Positions 20,052 through 31,954 of a stretch of DNA of 64,000 bases are shown piece by piece (the stretch's first letter is position 1; every line of letters starts with the position of its first letter). This DNA is from Atkinsonella hypoxylon (taxonomy: Eukaryota > Ascomycota > Sordariomycetes > Hypocreales > Clavicipitaceae). Position numbers and translations under genes: made by a program. Location: assembly GCA_000729835.1 (NCBI GenBank), contig JFHB01000024.1, positions 124,001-188,000 on the forward strand. The letters run 5' to 3'. The notes beneath the pieces were generated by a model. The model saw nothing but the letters and a program-made list of their open reading frames with translations. It was not told where the DNA came from and ran no database searches.

Positions 20052-23000
20052 ATGGCGTCTTCGTCTTCCCACAGCCGGTCACGACCATTGCAACGCGACC
20101 TTGTCACACGGATACACAACGATGCTCTGGAAACACCTACGACACTGATAGGCGGCATCGACATATCCAACAGCCAAGTCCATGAGGATTCTAGCTCTTC
20201 CGAGTCCGAGTTTCAAACAAGCTCTAAACCTACCAAGCTCCCGCCGCGACATGCACGATCTACAAGCAACCCATTTCCTTCCTTTCTGAGTCGATCGAGT
20301 ACCAGACAGGCTGCTGCAGGAAAGCCGCGTGCGACTGGAGCCAGTAGTGGGAGTGGCCATGCTGGCGTCGCCATGGCCGCATCGAGTGTTGTGAATCCGA
20401 AACACAAGAGGAACCCGACTGGCAGCAAGGACTTTGCCACGGGCAATTGTATGACTTGCGGGTCTTTGATGCGATGGCCAAAGGACCTCGAAGTGTTTAA
20501 ATGTACGATATGTGCGACTATAAATGATCTTGCTGAGCCCGGCGGTGACCCGGACAAGTCAGGTTTTCGTGGGAGAAGAAGGGAGAGTTGTTCACAAGCA
20601 TTGCCTGATGGACCGACATGTGCGTGCTTACTGTTTTTGTCGTCTTTTTGCTCTTAAGGTCTTAAACTTACATGTCATTCCAGATCAGCCTATTTCATTA
20701 CAAGTCTTCCAGAGGGTGGTGAAGCAATGCATTCGATCGTATTTATCAAAGAAGCTGATTTCCGAGCGAACTGCAGATGCTGGAGCCTCAGGACCTTGTA
20801 ATAGATCTCGCAGCCGAATCGTACAGCCTGACGTACGGCAGACAACGCAGAACGAGCTCTACGGGCGCAGTTTTGGCGCCACGGGACAGGGAGAGTATAT
20901 CCCCAAATACGTCTTTGAGCACCAGCCTACCCTCAAGCCTAGCATCTCTCGGCCTAGTCATACGGCGAGGTCATATTCATCATCGTATCCCGAGAGACCT
21001 CCTCCACCCGCGAAGCCCTCGGATGGTTACGTGACGATGCACAACCAAGAAGCTGCCGGGAATCTGACGTGTGAGCCAAAGCGAATATTCAAGCCGCTGG
21101 AAGAATGTATCGCCAAATGTTTCAGCTCGTACAAGTCCGTCAACTCTTCATTCTCCTCACACAAACGCGGTTCCAAGGTGAATGGCTCGGACAAGATTCG
21201 GCGCAAGCCTGTACCTTCCCGAGCAAGGTCACACTCGCAGATCGACTCGAGCTACTCGCGAGACGAACCACAACCAGATAATCTGATCGACCAGATAGAT
21301 GCCAAGATGCTGCTTCTTGGTGATGTCGCAGAAAATGGCCTCTGGTGGACGGGGGGTCGTTCGCAACTCGTGTCCAAAAAATCGGCATCCGCTCCTCGAT
21401 CACAAAGCCCTCAAAGGATGCCGACCACGATGAAGTGCCCAAATATGGATTGGGACGAGCTTGAAAGCTGGTATGATGTGACAGTCAACCCCGCCAAGAC
21501 TTGGTTCTCTGTGTATGAAGACATTTGTAGGGAGTCAACGGTCAAAACTTGCTCACAACAAGAGCTTCAAATTATGGAGCAAGAGCTGCTCCAAGGCCAG
21601 TCACATGCTCAGCGAGTGCTGCTGAAAGCGATGGAATCACTGCTCAAGAGACCTGGCCGTCCGCTGACCAATCCTGGCGACGTTCGATTCCTCCTAATCA
21701 TCGCAGAGTGTCCACTGTTACATTCCATCACCGGGAATTTCCACGGACTCTTGCAGCAAGAGCTCGAGGCACCGGCTCCGACATCTCACATACCAGCAGA
21801 TTCACGCAAGCGCAACTTTATGCCAAGTTCTGGTCTTTTGTCTGGTCAGCATTCTGGCATTGTGAAACGCATCATCGGCCTCATATCTAACACGCCGTCC
21901 GAGTGCCATAACCAACTGATTGCCTGGTTTGCCAAGCTAGGAAATGCACGATTTACTCGAATCAAAGATTTGGTATCCGGATTTTTGAGTTACAGGTTAT
22001 TGAGGCAAATCGACAAGAAGCATCCGACAGAGGTTGACATTACCGCTGGTTTGATACCAGAAATGCGCAGTGGTCGTTCCGCTGGTGGCTCTTATTTGCA
22101 TGACGAAATCAGATCAGAGGGCGCATCCAAAAAGAAGGAGCCGGAACAGAAAATAGCCTATACGGAGGATTGGCAAATCAAGGCTGCTTCCCGTGTGCTT
22201 GCTCTCCTTTTTGCGGCCAACAATTCTCCTGGACCAAGCCATGGGTCTCAAACTCAGTTAGGAACCAATGTAGCAGCAGGATCAACTCGACAGTACGGAC
22301 CCTCAGGGGGCCAGCTCCTCCCCACGAGTGATTTTTACAATTCTATGATTGACTTTGCCGATCTTGTCAGTGACTTTGAGTCCTGGGAGTCCAAACGAAC
22401 TAAATTTTCCTTTTGCCAGTATCCGTTCCTGATGAGCATTTGGGCCAAGACTCGTATACTCGAACATGATGCGCGACGGCAGATGCAGAAGAAAGCGCGG
22501 GATGCATTCCTCGACAGCATCATGACCAATCGAAATGTCAAACAATATCTGTCCCTTCACGTCCGCAGAGATTGTCTCGTTGAGGATAGCCTTGCGGCAG
22601 TGAGCGAAGTGATCGGCAGCGGAAGCGAGGATATTAAAAAGGGCCTTCGTATCACATTCAAGGGCGAAGAGGGCATCGATGGCGGCGGACTGCGAAAAGA
22701 ATGGTTCTTGCTACTGACCAGAGAAGTGTTCAACCCTGACCATGGTGCGCGCGCAACACTGTCCCAGACTCTTTACCTGTCACTAATCTGAAATGGTTAG
22801 GATTGTTTCTCTACGACGAAGACTCGCGATACTGCTATTTCAACCCAAGCACGTTTGAGACATCCGACCAGTTTTTTCTGGTGGGCGTAGTTATGGGGCT
22901 GGCAATTTATAACTCTACCATCTTGGACGTTCCCCTTCCGCCATTTGCGTTCCGCAAGCTGCTCGCTGCTGCACCGGCGCATGGTCTAGGGATATCAACC

Positions 23001-23723
23001 CGACCCCGTCCGTGGATGCAGTATACCCTGAGTGACCTTGCGGAATATCGGCCTCGAGTAGCGCACGGCCTACGTCAGCTTCTTGATTTCGAGGGAGACG
23101 TTGAAAACACCTTTTACTTGGACTTTGTCATCAATACGGAAAAATACGACACGGTTGTCCAGGTTCCCTTGTGCCCCGGTGGCGAGCGCAAGCCAGTTAC
23201 CAACAATAATCGGCGCGAGTATGTCGAGCTCTACGTCAAGTATTTGCTCGACACAGCGGTGACGCGCCAGTTCGAACCATTCAAGAGAGGCTTTTACACT
23301 GTCTGCGGGGGAAACGCATTCTCTCTGCTCAGACCAGAAGAGATTGAACTCCTCGTCCGAGGATCTGATGAAGCTTTGGATATACAATCTTTGCGAGCCG
23401 TTGCTGAGTACGACAACTGGGCACATGCCCAACCGGACGGCAACGTTGACGTGGTAGGGTGGTTCTGGGAAACGTTCCTGGAGGCTACAGCAAAGGACCA
23501 GCGCAAGCTACTGTCCTTCATAACGGGAAGTGACAGAATTCCAGCAACAGGGGCAGCCATGCTGTCGATCAAGATCACGTGCCTTGGAGAGGACACCGGC
23601 CGATACCCAATAGCAAGAACGTGCTTCAATATGATTTCCTTGTGGGAATATCGATCCAAGCAGAGACTGGAAGAGAAGTTGTGGAGAGCAGTATTTGAGA
23701 GTGAAGGATTCGGGCTCAAATAG
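20052..23723 (+). CDS. HUL4: HECT-type E3 ubiquitin ligase, Hul4-like
   Basis: Exons 20052-20619, 20684-22744 and 22801-23723 give 1183 residues. The N-terminal 190 residues are Ser-rich and disordered, with a CxxC-x13-CxxC zinc-ribbon-like motif (C-M-T-C-G-S and C-T-I-C-A-T) near residues 135-160. A helical middle follows, with the family-typical M-D-W-D-E-L-E-S-W-Y. The C-terminal HECT domain starts near residue 840 (LRITFKGEEGIDGGGLRKEW). The catalytic cysteine is in P-I-A-R-T-C-F-N near residue 1150, about 33 residues before the end as usual, so the enzyme looks active. Hul4-like ligases in yeast work with Rad5-type and quality-control pathways; the substrates here are unknown. The first intron uses donor GTGCGT at 20620 and its placement is less certain than the second, which has a clear ACTAAT branch. 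Confidence 0.9.
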
Positions 23724-23898
23724 TTGAGCCTGCAGACATGGTTCTTGAAGATGTGGAAAGAAACTATACGACTGGAGTTAATCGCGGTAATTATAACTGC
23801 ATTGGCAATGGCGTTAATGCGTCGTACTGCGTGGTAGAAATGCAAGTCTGTGGTGGACATCAGATGCGGCTGCTGGGATTCAAACAAGTTTATTCAGC

Positions 23899-24232
23899 CC
23901 TGGATGTAGCAGTCAATACAAATATGGTACAATGAAGTTCTTTTATGCTTCACTACACGCTATTTCACAAATAGCCCTGTTATACACATCTATCCTTTTA
24001 CGTTCTATTTAATGTCCTGGATGTAGCAATTAATGAAATCATGGTACAATAATGTTCTTTTATGCTTCTAGTACACGCCATTATAAAATAGCTTAATGCC
24101 ATATACATCAATCCTTCTGGGTCTCGTGTATCCAGGTTCTGAATATGGTAGTCAATATCATAGTACAATCATGTTCTTTTATGCTTCTAGTACACGCTAT
24201 TTTGCAAAATAACCCTGTGATACACATCACGC
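23899..24232. repeat. three diverged tandem copies of a unit of about 120 bp downstream of HUL4
   Basis: Copies begin near 23900, 24017 and 24139. Each carries a version of TGGATGTAGCAGTCAAT, then ATGGTACAATNATG, TTCTTTTATGCTTC, TACACGC(T/C)AT and TACACATC. The units have drifted, so this is an old local duplication in 3' flanking DNA. It has no coding potential. Confidence 0.8.
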
Positions 24233-24250
24233 CTTCGGATGCAGCCCGCT

Positions 24251-25005
24251 CTACGCCTCCTCCTGCTCAGCCAAACCACCCGCTGCCCTAGCCCTCTTCA
24301 ACATATCCTCCTCCTTCTTCTTCTCCGCCCTCAGCTGGCGCACCCTCTCACGATCAATAGCCGCCTGCTTCTTCATACTTTCCAACGCCTGCAGTTCTGC
24401 AATATCCGCCTTGCTGAGCCGGATGGGCTCCGCGCGCGTCTCGGCGATGAAGCGCTCGAGGATATCGGACGAGTGCTTGTCCTTCATGTCGATTGTGACC
24501 GTCTTCTCGTGCGGACCCGGGGGTTGAGCCTTGGACATGTTTGTCCGGGACGATGGTGGCTGGGCGGATGGGGTGTCGGCGGACTGGGTGCGCAGGTAGA
24601 TTGTCAGGACGGGCCTCGTCTCTTGCTGGTCGTGGCGATTGACGATCATGGGTACAGAGGGGTTATGGTATTTCAGGCGGGGGAGGTATTCGCGCCAGAA
24701 TTTCCTGTCCCTGTTAGCGGTCGTGACTGGGATGTCGGGGCACGATTTGACGAGGGTACCTTGAGCCCATGTGTCCGTTTTCCATCCTGCAGGCAAAGTC
24801 CATGTGTATCCTCGTTACGTCCGGGGGCAGAATGGCTGCGCCGGGTCCGCATCGTAGGTCGAGTAACTGCGTTGTGAGCATCAAGTTGGGGTTGGATGGG
24901 GGTGGGTGGAGCGTACCCTCTGCTTGTTGTTAGCGGTTGATCGGGTTTCTAGGTTGGGAGACTTGCCTGTCGGAGAAGATTGAATCTCTTTCCTAGTGAT
25001 GCCAT
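24251..25005 (-). CDS. mitochondrial ribosomal protein with an L51/S25/CI-B8 thioredoxin-like domain (Mrp49-like)
   Basis: Exons on the minus strand: 25005-24967, a possible 3-nt exon 24919-24917, 24866-24760 and 24704-24251, giving 200 residues. The protein starts MASLGKRFNLLRQ and continues RCGPGAAILPPDVTRIHMDFACRMENGHMGSRKFWREYLPRLKYHNPSVPMIVNR. This is the core of the L51/S25/CI-B8 domain shared by mitoribosomal proteins such as yeast Mrp49. A long Lys/Arg/Glu-rich helix follows at the C-terminus. The first donor reads GCAAGT, so the first intron is of the GC-AG class. It ends either at 24920, leaving the micro-exon AGG before a second 50-nt intron, or at 24867 as a single 100-nt intron; both keep the frame. 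The gene is divergent from the MTG3/GEP3 gene, which also serves mitoribosome biogenesis. Confidence 0.82.
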
Positions 25006-25210
25006 GGTTGTATGACGTGCCGATGCTGACTGGTGCTGGTTTGGTTCTTCGCGTCTTCGCGGGTGATAATTTCTGAGTCGCTGCGGACCGGCTTTTATCC
25101 GTTATTCGGGCTCTGGAGTGGAGCTTGACGTCCGAGGCCCTTTTTTTTTTTTTGGGATTGATACTGGAGGCTTTCAGATGTCGTAGCTCAACACACAACA
25201 CGGCGCGGAA
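25006..25210. promoter_or_regulatory. 205-bp bidirectional promoter between two mitoribosome genes
   Basis: Both start codons lie within 205 bp, with a T-rich run at about 25141-25154. No defined factor site stands out. Joint control of the mitoribosomal protein and the assembly GTPase is an inference. Confidence 0.45.
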
Positions 25211-27451
25211 ATGCATCGAGTGCCTGCAGCGCGATGGCTGCAAAGGGCCTTGCGAATAGGCGATGGTGCCCCTTTGAGTGGTGTTCCTCTGTTTTTGTGT
25301 CCTGCGGTTGGACTCGCACGGAGGAACGCTGCGAAGGCGATACCCCGAGGACGATTCCAGTCGACGGGTTCTACGGGTGTTGCTGCGACGAGTGCGGCCC
25401 TCCAGACGGGACCCCCATTGGAGCTGGTCGACAAGACTTTTCGCAAGCTTCCTATTACGTGTAGCGGATGCGGAGCGTTTGCGCAGACGACGGATCCCCA
25501 GCAGCTTGGGCACTTTGACTTGCAGAGCAAAAGGGTGCGACGGTGGCTGTATCCGCAGGAGAGTAGCCCTCGGAAGGTCGATGCTGTGGAGGATCAAGTC
25601 GTGGATACTGTCCTCAAGAGCTTGGATCCAGAGAAGTTGAAGGAGCTGGGGCTCAGCGCTGATGCACTCATTGGCAGGGGGGATGATCGGGCTATGGCAG
25701 GTATGTACATCGAAGGGAGCGCGTGAGCACAGAATGGGAAGACTGACTTGAGTTGCATAGAACTGGTTGCGGAGAAACCGCCTATTTGTGACCGGTGTCA
25801 TGACCTGATACACCATAGTACGGCGAGCGATACCGCAAAAGTGACCATGTACCATCCTACAGTGGAATCGCTGCGTGAGACGATCGAGGAGTCGCCGTAC
25901 AAGTACAACCACATATATCACGTTATCGATGCGGCGGATTTTCCAATGTCCCTCATACCACGACTGAATATCCTGCTGGGTGACATCCCGTTGCGATCGC
26001 GGAATCGCCGCTCACGGTCCGGCAGGTTCCAGAATGACCGCAAGACGGAAATGAGTTTTATCATTACGAGGGGCGATCTCCTGGGGCCCAAGAAGGAGAC
26101 TGTGGATTCCATGATGCCATACCTTCGGGATGTGCTGCGCGATGCCCTGGGCCGACTGGGTGGCCGCGTGCGTCTCGGCAACTTGAGGTGCGTGAGTGCC
26201 CGGAGAGCTTGGTGGACCAAGGACCTCAAAGAGGATATCTGGAATCGAGGCGGTGCAGGGTGGATGGTCGGCAAAGTGAACGTTGGGAAAAGCCAGCTCT
26301 TTGAGGCTGTGTATCCCAAGGGGAGGATGAGCGAGGGCAACAAGACGGACCGGGGCATGGTGTTTGTGCATGCTCGGGTCGGAATAGATGATGGTCATGC
26401 GGAAGAAGGCCGGGAGGATTTAGACGAGGGTGAGCTGCTTCCTCCAGCGCAGCCTGCGACGAACTATCCCGAGATGCCCGTTGTTTCGCCACTACCCGGC
26501 ACGACCGCTTCACCAATCCGCGTTCCGTTCGGCGATGGCAAGGGCGAACTAGTTGATCTGCCAGGGCTAGCTCGCAGCGATTTAGACCTCTTTGTCAAGG
26601 AGGAGCACCGCCAGTCTTTGATTATGAAGAAGCGCATCGTTCCTGTGCAAGTTACCGTCAAGTCTGGCAAGTCCATCATTCTCGGCGGCGGCTTGATCCG
26701 AATCACCCCTCGCACCCCAGATATGGTGTTCCTCATGTACAACTTTACCCCTCTCAAGGAGCACCTCTCCAGGACGGAGAAGGCAATTGCCTATCAAAAT
26801 CAGACGCGCCAGTCGGTTGCTGTCGAGAACATAGCGCTGCCTGGTGTGGGAAACAAGATGAAGCACGCGGGCACATTCAAGCTCTGTCACGACGTTACTA
26901 AGAAACGAGCTGGTCCCCTGACGCGCAAGAACGCCGTTGGTCTACATGTGGACAGGCTGCCCTTCCGGGTGGTATCCGTTGACATTCTCATCGAGGGAGT
27001 CGGCTATGTCGAGATTGTGGCGCAGGTCAGGTCGCGGGACTTTGAGAGGCGGTCGTTGATGCTGCAGGAGAAGGATAGGGTTCTCATGCTGAGCTCGGCC
27101 GACAAAGACGGTTCTCCCTCTGGCATGGTATCGGATGAGAAGTCTCTATCGTTCAAGGACGAGTCTGGTCCGGCCATGGATTCCTTTGAGGCGATGATGA
27201 GGGACAGAAGAGTAACGCTTGACAGGACTCTGCCGGTAAAACAGGCTGGGAAGGTGCCGGAGCTAGAGTGGCCTTCTGTGGACGTCTATTCGCCCGAAGG
27301 ACGCTTTGTGGGATCCAGGAAGCCGATTCACGGGTGGTTGAACAACATGCCGCGGGTATTGGCAGAGCACAAGAGGAGTCGGCCGAGGAGGAGCATGAAG
27401 GGGGTGAAGAAGAGGGCTAAGGTGACGAGGAGGAGAGAGGATACTGAATAG
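25211..27451 (+). CDS. MTG3: mitochondrial circularly permuted GTPase of the YqeH family (Mtg3/Gep3)
   Basis: Exons 25211-25700 and 25761-27451 give 726 residues. An Arg-rich mitochondrial leader (MHRVPAARWLQRALR) is followed by the treble-clef zinc site of YqeH proteins, C-S-G-C near residue 84 and C-D-R-C near 174. The GTPase motifs come in permuted order: the G4-like T-R-G-D first (near 280), then the P-loop G-K-V-N-V-G-K-S near 333-340 and the G3 D-L-P-G near 429. Yeast Mtg3 (Gep3) is needed to process the 15S rRNA precursor and assemble the small mitoribosomal subunit. The protein is longer than bacterial YqeH because of an acidic insert after the P-loop and a basic C-terminal tail. The intron restores M-A-E-L-V-A-E across 25700/25761. 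Confidence 0.9.
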
Positions 27452-27862
27452 CATTTTGTTCAATCAGTGTGTGTATGATAGTGTATAGTAGGATTATGCC
27501 GCTTGATGCATTTGTGGTGTTGGTCTTAACAAACGTGTTGCAGGCAATTAGGTTGGTTGTGTCTCGATGCGACCAAAATGCGGAAGCGCACACAAATGAT
27601 AGTCCCTGTTCGCGCAACCCCATAAAAGGCTATTTAAATTTGAATGGTGGGGGTGGCACGCATCTCACCCCCCCCACCCCCCCACCAACCCCACCAAAAC
27701 ACCGGGAAGAAAAAAATGACGTACGCATCTGAAGAGAAAATCTCCAGAGACTTTCCATCAACTACATTCCTGCATCATATTTTAAAAGCAACGAAGCTCC
27801 GCCTCCCAGATACAGCACCCGCAAGATCTGCATCCCAAAGAGCAGTCTTCACACTTGCAACC
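27452..27862. other. intergenic region with a CCCCCACC-rich tract
   Basis: A pyrimidine tract of C runs separated by single A bases lies at about 27662-27695, 170-200 bp before the YPI1 start. I see no gene. Confidence 0.5.
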
Positions 27863-28371
27863 ATGCCCGAACAACCCTCAGAGCAACAGCGCGCCGCAGC
27901 TGTACCGGCCACAACACAGACGCAGACGCAGACGACACAGACTCGCACGCAGGATGCGCCGAGGGTGCTGCGGCTACGAGGCGGCCATACTGCGCCAGGC
28001 AGGTCTGTGCAGTGGGCAGAGGACGTAGTTGACAATGAGGGTCTCGGGAGGAAGAGCTCAAAGGGTATGTGCACCGGTGTTATCCCCCCTTTTTTTCATG
28101 CAGGGGGAACATTTTATAGACTTGGAGCGGGGCTGACTTGTATCTAGTCTGCTGCATATACCACAAGCCCAAGGGCGTGGACGAGTCCAGCGACGAGTCG
28201 TCATCTTCGTCTGATTCCGATACGGACCCTGAGGCGGAGAGCCGGCGTGGGAAGAAGGGGCCTGCTTGTGGACACGCTCGTGGGGACAAGAAGAGGGAGA
28301 GGGCGCCGAGTCCGAATGCGTATGAGAAGGTGCCGAGGCAGAAGAGTAAGGGGGAGGGTAGTAAGTCTTAG
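27863..28371 (+). CDS. YPI1: type 1 protein phosphatase inhibitor (Ypi1 / inhibitor-3 family)
   Basis: Exons 27863-28064 and 28148-28371 give 141 residues. After a Gln/Thr-rich start comes L-R-L-R-G-G and the family core S-V-Q-W-A-E-D-V-V-D-N-E-G-L-G-R-K-S-S-K-V-C-C-I-Y-H, written here residue by residue. It contains the PP1-binding V-x-W motif and the zinc-binding or structural C-C-I-Y-H. The rest is acidic-Ser and Lys/Arg-rich and disordered. Ypi1 binds the catalytic PP1 subunit Glc7 with Sds22 and guides its nuclear function. The intron (28065-28147) falls inside the core at S-S-K|V, and without splicing the conserved C-C-I-Y-H is lost. The length fits the family. Confidence 0.9.
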
Positions 28372-29072
28372 GTGGTGACGCGTGGTATGGGATGCATTGG
28401 TGTGGCTTTATGGGGTTTCCTACGTTTGGGCGGATGAGCGTTGGTTTGAGCTGGTTACGATGCTTTCTGGTCGTTTCTGAATCCTGGTCCATGGGGCTCT
28501 TGCTTGTGCGCAGGATCGAGATTGATTGAGAACATTTTTTTAAAAGGTCTGGGGGAGCTTTAGGGCCGTTGAGCTGTCTTGGCTCTCATGATGTATCTTG
28601 TTTTCTTCATAGAGGTAAGGATTGTGTGCGATGACAGTGGCTGAGGAGCGTGTTCTGGATGCCGTGCGGCAGCCCGTTTTTGAATTATGAAATGCTGATG
28701 CTATTTTACCCGGCTGTCACCATGCTAGGGTATAAGCGGTCCCGAGATCTTGACAAGCCCCTGCGCAACCATCTCGGGTCATCTACAGACGCCAACACTT
28801 ACTTACATCTTGCTTCCTCATCCGGAGATGTCACGTCGATGTGGCAAGCAGCTTCGTTTATTCCACAACGCTCGCCCTGCTCCCACGACTAACAGTACAA
28901 AAGCTTTATATGCTGTCAAGACCGTCGCCCCATGGCTGGACGACACAGCACACAAACGTCTTGCTCAGCTCATTCATCAAACTAGACATTCAGCCATCGA
29001 AATCCTTGGTAAAGAGTCATGGCTTGTTTCCAATTTATCATTCCATGCCTAGTTTACAGTGTACTGGCCACC
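28372..29072. other. intergenic region between YPI1 and the ABCD transporter (convergent 3' ends)
   Basis: No supported gene. Short frames at 28650-29128 overlap on the plus strand without recognisable motifs. Confidence 0.5.
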
Positions 29073-31429
29073 CTAAGCAGTCAACTCCTCCAGTCGCCTC
29101 TTCAACTCCGGCACTTGCCGCAGCTTGACTTCCAAATCCTCCTTCTCGTCCTCGAGCTTTAATCGTCGTTCTGCATCCAGCCTGGTGAACACATAGTGGC
29201 CCTGCCCGTCAAACTGCAATATATGGGTATGGTACTTCCATAGACTCCTCCTATGGCTGACAGTCATGAGCGTGATGCCAAGGGCCTTTGCGTTGTCGTA
29301 CATGATTTTCTCCGTCTCAAGCGTCACGCTGCTGGTGCACTCGTCGAGGATGGCGTACTTGGGCCGGTGGTAGAAGAGGCGGGCCATGGCGACGCGCTGC
29401 TGGAGACCGCCGGAGAGGACGTCTCGCCATTCAGCTTCGGCGTCCCAGGATTCCGGATACAGGTCGAGGAGATGGTTGAGTTCGAGGAGGTTGAGGATGG
29501 AGAGAAGGTCTGCGTCCGTGACGCCGCGGGCTCGCATTTGGCGGAGGGAGTCGGGATAGATGATTTGTTGGCGAAGCGAGCCGCGTGAGAGGTACGGTCG
29601 CTGGGGCAGGTAGAAGATGGAGTGGAAGGAAGGCTTGTAGACGGTGCCGCCATAGACGGGCCATAGGCCGCCGAGGATGCGGAAGAGGGAGGACTTGCCG
29701 CAGCCATTGGGTCCAACGACGAGGAGGTGGTCGCCGTGCGAGAGTGAGAAGGAGAGCGCTTTGACCAGCACGTCGCCGTTGGGAGAGATGATGGGGCTAC
29801 AGTTTGTAAGTAAGAGAGTACCTTTGAGTGTCTTGGGATGGGTGTATATCGAGGGGTTGACTGACACATCGATAAAGGTTATGTTCTCGCTTTCGTGGAC
29901 CGTTCCTCGCCCTTGCAGGACAGCCTCGTTCTCCTTGGTGTCGTTGGATGAGACAAGCTTCTTCTCAAAGTGACCAGACTGAATGTCGTCCATGACGTCG
30001 AGGAGAGATGCCACGCGCGAAGTGTAGCCTGCGAGCTCCATGATCTCACGGTACGAGAACATGATACGACCAAAGGCATCAGATGCAGACAGGAGCATGC
30101 GGCGATTGGTGACAAACGACTCGGTTCGGTCGCCCATGTTCATGGCCACTTGGCCGGGTAGCTTGACGAAGACGGGGACACTGCATAAGAGCAGACCAAG
30201 AGCACCCCAGAAGTACTTGATGACAAAATCCTCCATGAAACCGTGGTAGAAGCGCCGCCGCAGGATATAATTAACGTGCTTGATCAGCGTAAAGTATCCC
30301 TTGTCGAGCGTGTCCTTTTCCGCAACGTGGCCGCCGTAGAGAGCCACTTCTTCACTGTAATCGATCAGACGGGAGTGTTGGTAACGGAACTCGCCCTCGA
30401 GTCGAGCTTCATCAGCGACATATTTGCCGAACGGCGGCGTTAGCACTCTCATAATGTTGGCCGACAGCTGGACGAGGAGAGACATGAAAACGACGCCTTC
30501 GCCACCGACACTCTTGGACAGGGAGTATGTGTAGATGGTCTATTACATTTTGTTTTTTGTTAGCTTGTCAACGTGAAAGTTGTGGCGAATTGGCTGAATG
30601 ACAGAAAATGCGCACCATGTCCAGCAGTGGCTTGGCCAGGTTACTGTACAGCTCAGCCAAGCTGTTGGAGAACTTGGACACATCTACCGCAATCAGCTGG
30701 TCCGGGTTCTTTATCCGGTCGTCGAGGGCCGAAATGCCATAGAATGTCAAGTTGGACAAGTACTTGTTGTGGATATGCTGCGTCAGTCTCGTCCTGTACT
30801 TGAGTGACAACTCTGCCTGGTGATATGACAGCTGCGTAAGAATGCCACGTTAGCACCTAATCCCTGCCGTCCCAACCAAATCAGCCAGCCAGCAAGCAAG
30901 CAAGCAAGCATACCATGGAATTCGTAAACGTAGCCGGAACCGCAATAATCATCCACCAAACAATCCTCGACAAAAACTCCTTCCCGTTGCCCTTGACGAG
31001 TGCCTTGACAATCGCGCCATCCATCTCGGCGACCCGCAAACTGATCAGCGTCCGGAGCACGAGGAAGAAGGTATGGCTCATGAGCATCCTCGCCTCGGGG
31101 CTGCGCCAGCCCGGCACGACAATCTTCAGGAGGCGCAGCAGCGAGCGGAAGAAGTGCCGATCGAGCGCAACCTTCTTCTTGGGCGTCTCGTCGCCGTCCG
31201 CCGCGGAGACGGTGCCGCGACGGGCTTCCCTCTGCGTGGCCTCTCGTACCGACGCGGCCTTTTGCTCGGAAATGGCGTGGCGCACGCGGTTGACGAGGGC
31301 GACGAACAGGGTGATCCAGACGGCGCGGGATATGCGTGTGCGGTTGGACAGGTACAGGCGCGTGAGTTCCAGGACGATGCCCCGGACGCTGCGGTCCGTC
31401 GGGAGAGACAGCTTGGATTGGATTGCCAT
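29073..31429 (-). CDS. PXA2: peroxisomal ABC half-transporter, subfamily D (Pxa2-like)
   Basis: Four exons on the minus strand (31429-30914, 30831-30616, 30539-29866, 29796-29073) give 709 residues. The protein begins MAIQSKLSLPTDRSVRG. It has the ABCD membrane domain with an EAA-like segment (SRLIDYSEEVALYGG), then one ATPase domain: Walker A G-P-N-G-C-G-K-S-S near residue 497, signature L-S-G-G-L-Q-Q-R near 595 and Walker B Y-A-I-L-D-E-C. All key residues are present. Such half-transporters pair (Pxa1 with Pxa2) to bring long-chain acyl-CoA into peroxisomes for beta-oxidation. The assignment to Pxa2 rather than Pxa1 rests on general resemblance and is less sure than the subfamily. The first intron contains a CTTG run (about 30890-30910), and the third (29797-29865) would otherwise insert a Ser-rich peptide at FIDV-PIISPNGD. 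Confidence 0.9.
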
Positions 31430-31954
31430 GGCCGGAGGCGGAGGCGGAGGGGGGAAAAGGGGAAAACACCCACGGTTGTCTTGACTGACGAAAGGAAGAC
31501 GGGGGCAATCCAGCTAGTGTTCGTGATGACTACTGTCGGAGTGGTCTGGAAAACGGCAAAATCACTCGGCTCTAGCGTCGGCGCATCGGGATAATCGTAA
31601 TGTATGTAGCACGCGGACACGAGGCGAGCAAGCTAGATGGTAATCGGCGTACAACAGTTAGCCCTCCGAATAGCTAGACAACTAAAGGCATATAAGAGGG
31701 TCTTACTCCCGAGAAAAAAAAGGAAAAAAGCTGACAATCCGAAGCATGTGGTTGCTCGGAGTTGAAGCCCCTCGGTCATAAAAGCCGATCTGACGACCCA
31801 TCAATCAGCCACTTCCTTAACCAGCATGTGATTCTCCACGCCACACCTCGCGGGGTTCGATTTTTTTTTTTTTTTTTTTTTTTAAAATTTGGTTCCCTCT
31901 TCAACCACGAGTTTCATCTACAAAACATCGTCTTACAACATCCGTGCGTCCACC
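31430..31954. promoter_or_regulatory. divergent promoter of the ABCD transporter and DPH3, with a 23-T run
   Basis: 525 bp between the start codons. A run of 23 T at 31861-31883 lies 72 bp before DPH3. Long dA:dT tracts disfavour nucleosomes and are typical of fungal core promoters. No factor site is claimed. Confidence 0.45.

Noticed and set aside
24705..24796. Unspliced reading M-P-A-G-W-K-T-D as the N-terminus of the Mrp49-like protein
   Set aside because: It reads intron sequence in the wrong frame. Splicing at 24759/24705 restores M-G-S-R-K-F-W-R-E and the conserved upstream G-P-G-A-A domain start.
31840..31875. GGTTCGATT as a possible tRNA B-box
   Set aside because: No A-box, no acceptor stem and no anticodon arm can be drawn around it. 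No convincing tRNA was found anywhere in the window, although a computer search with a covariance model would be more reliable.
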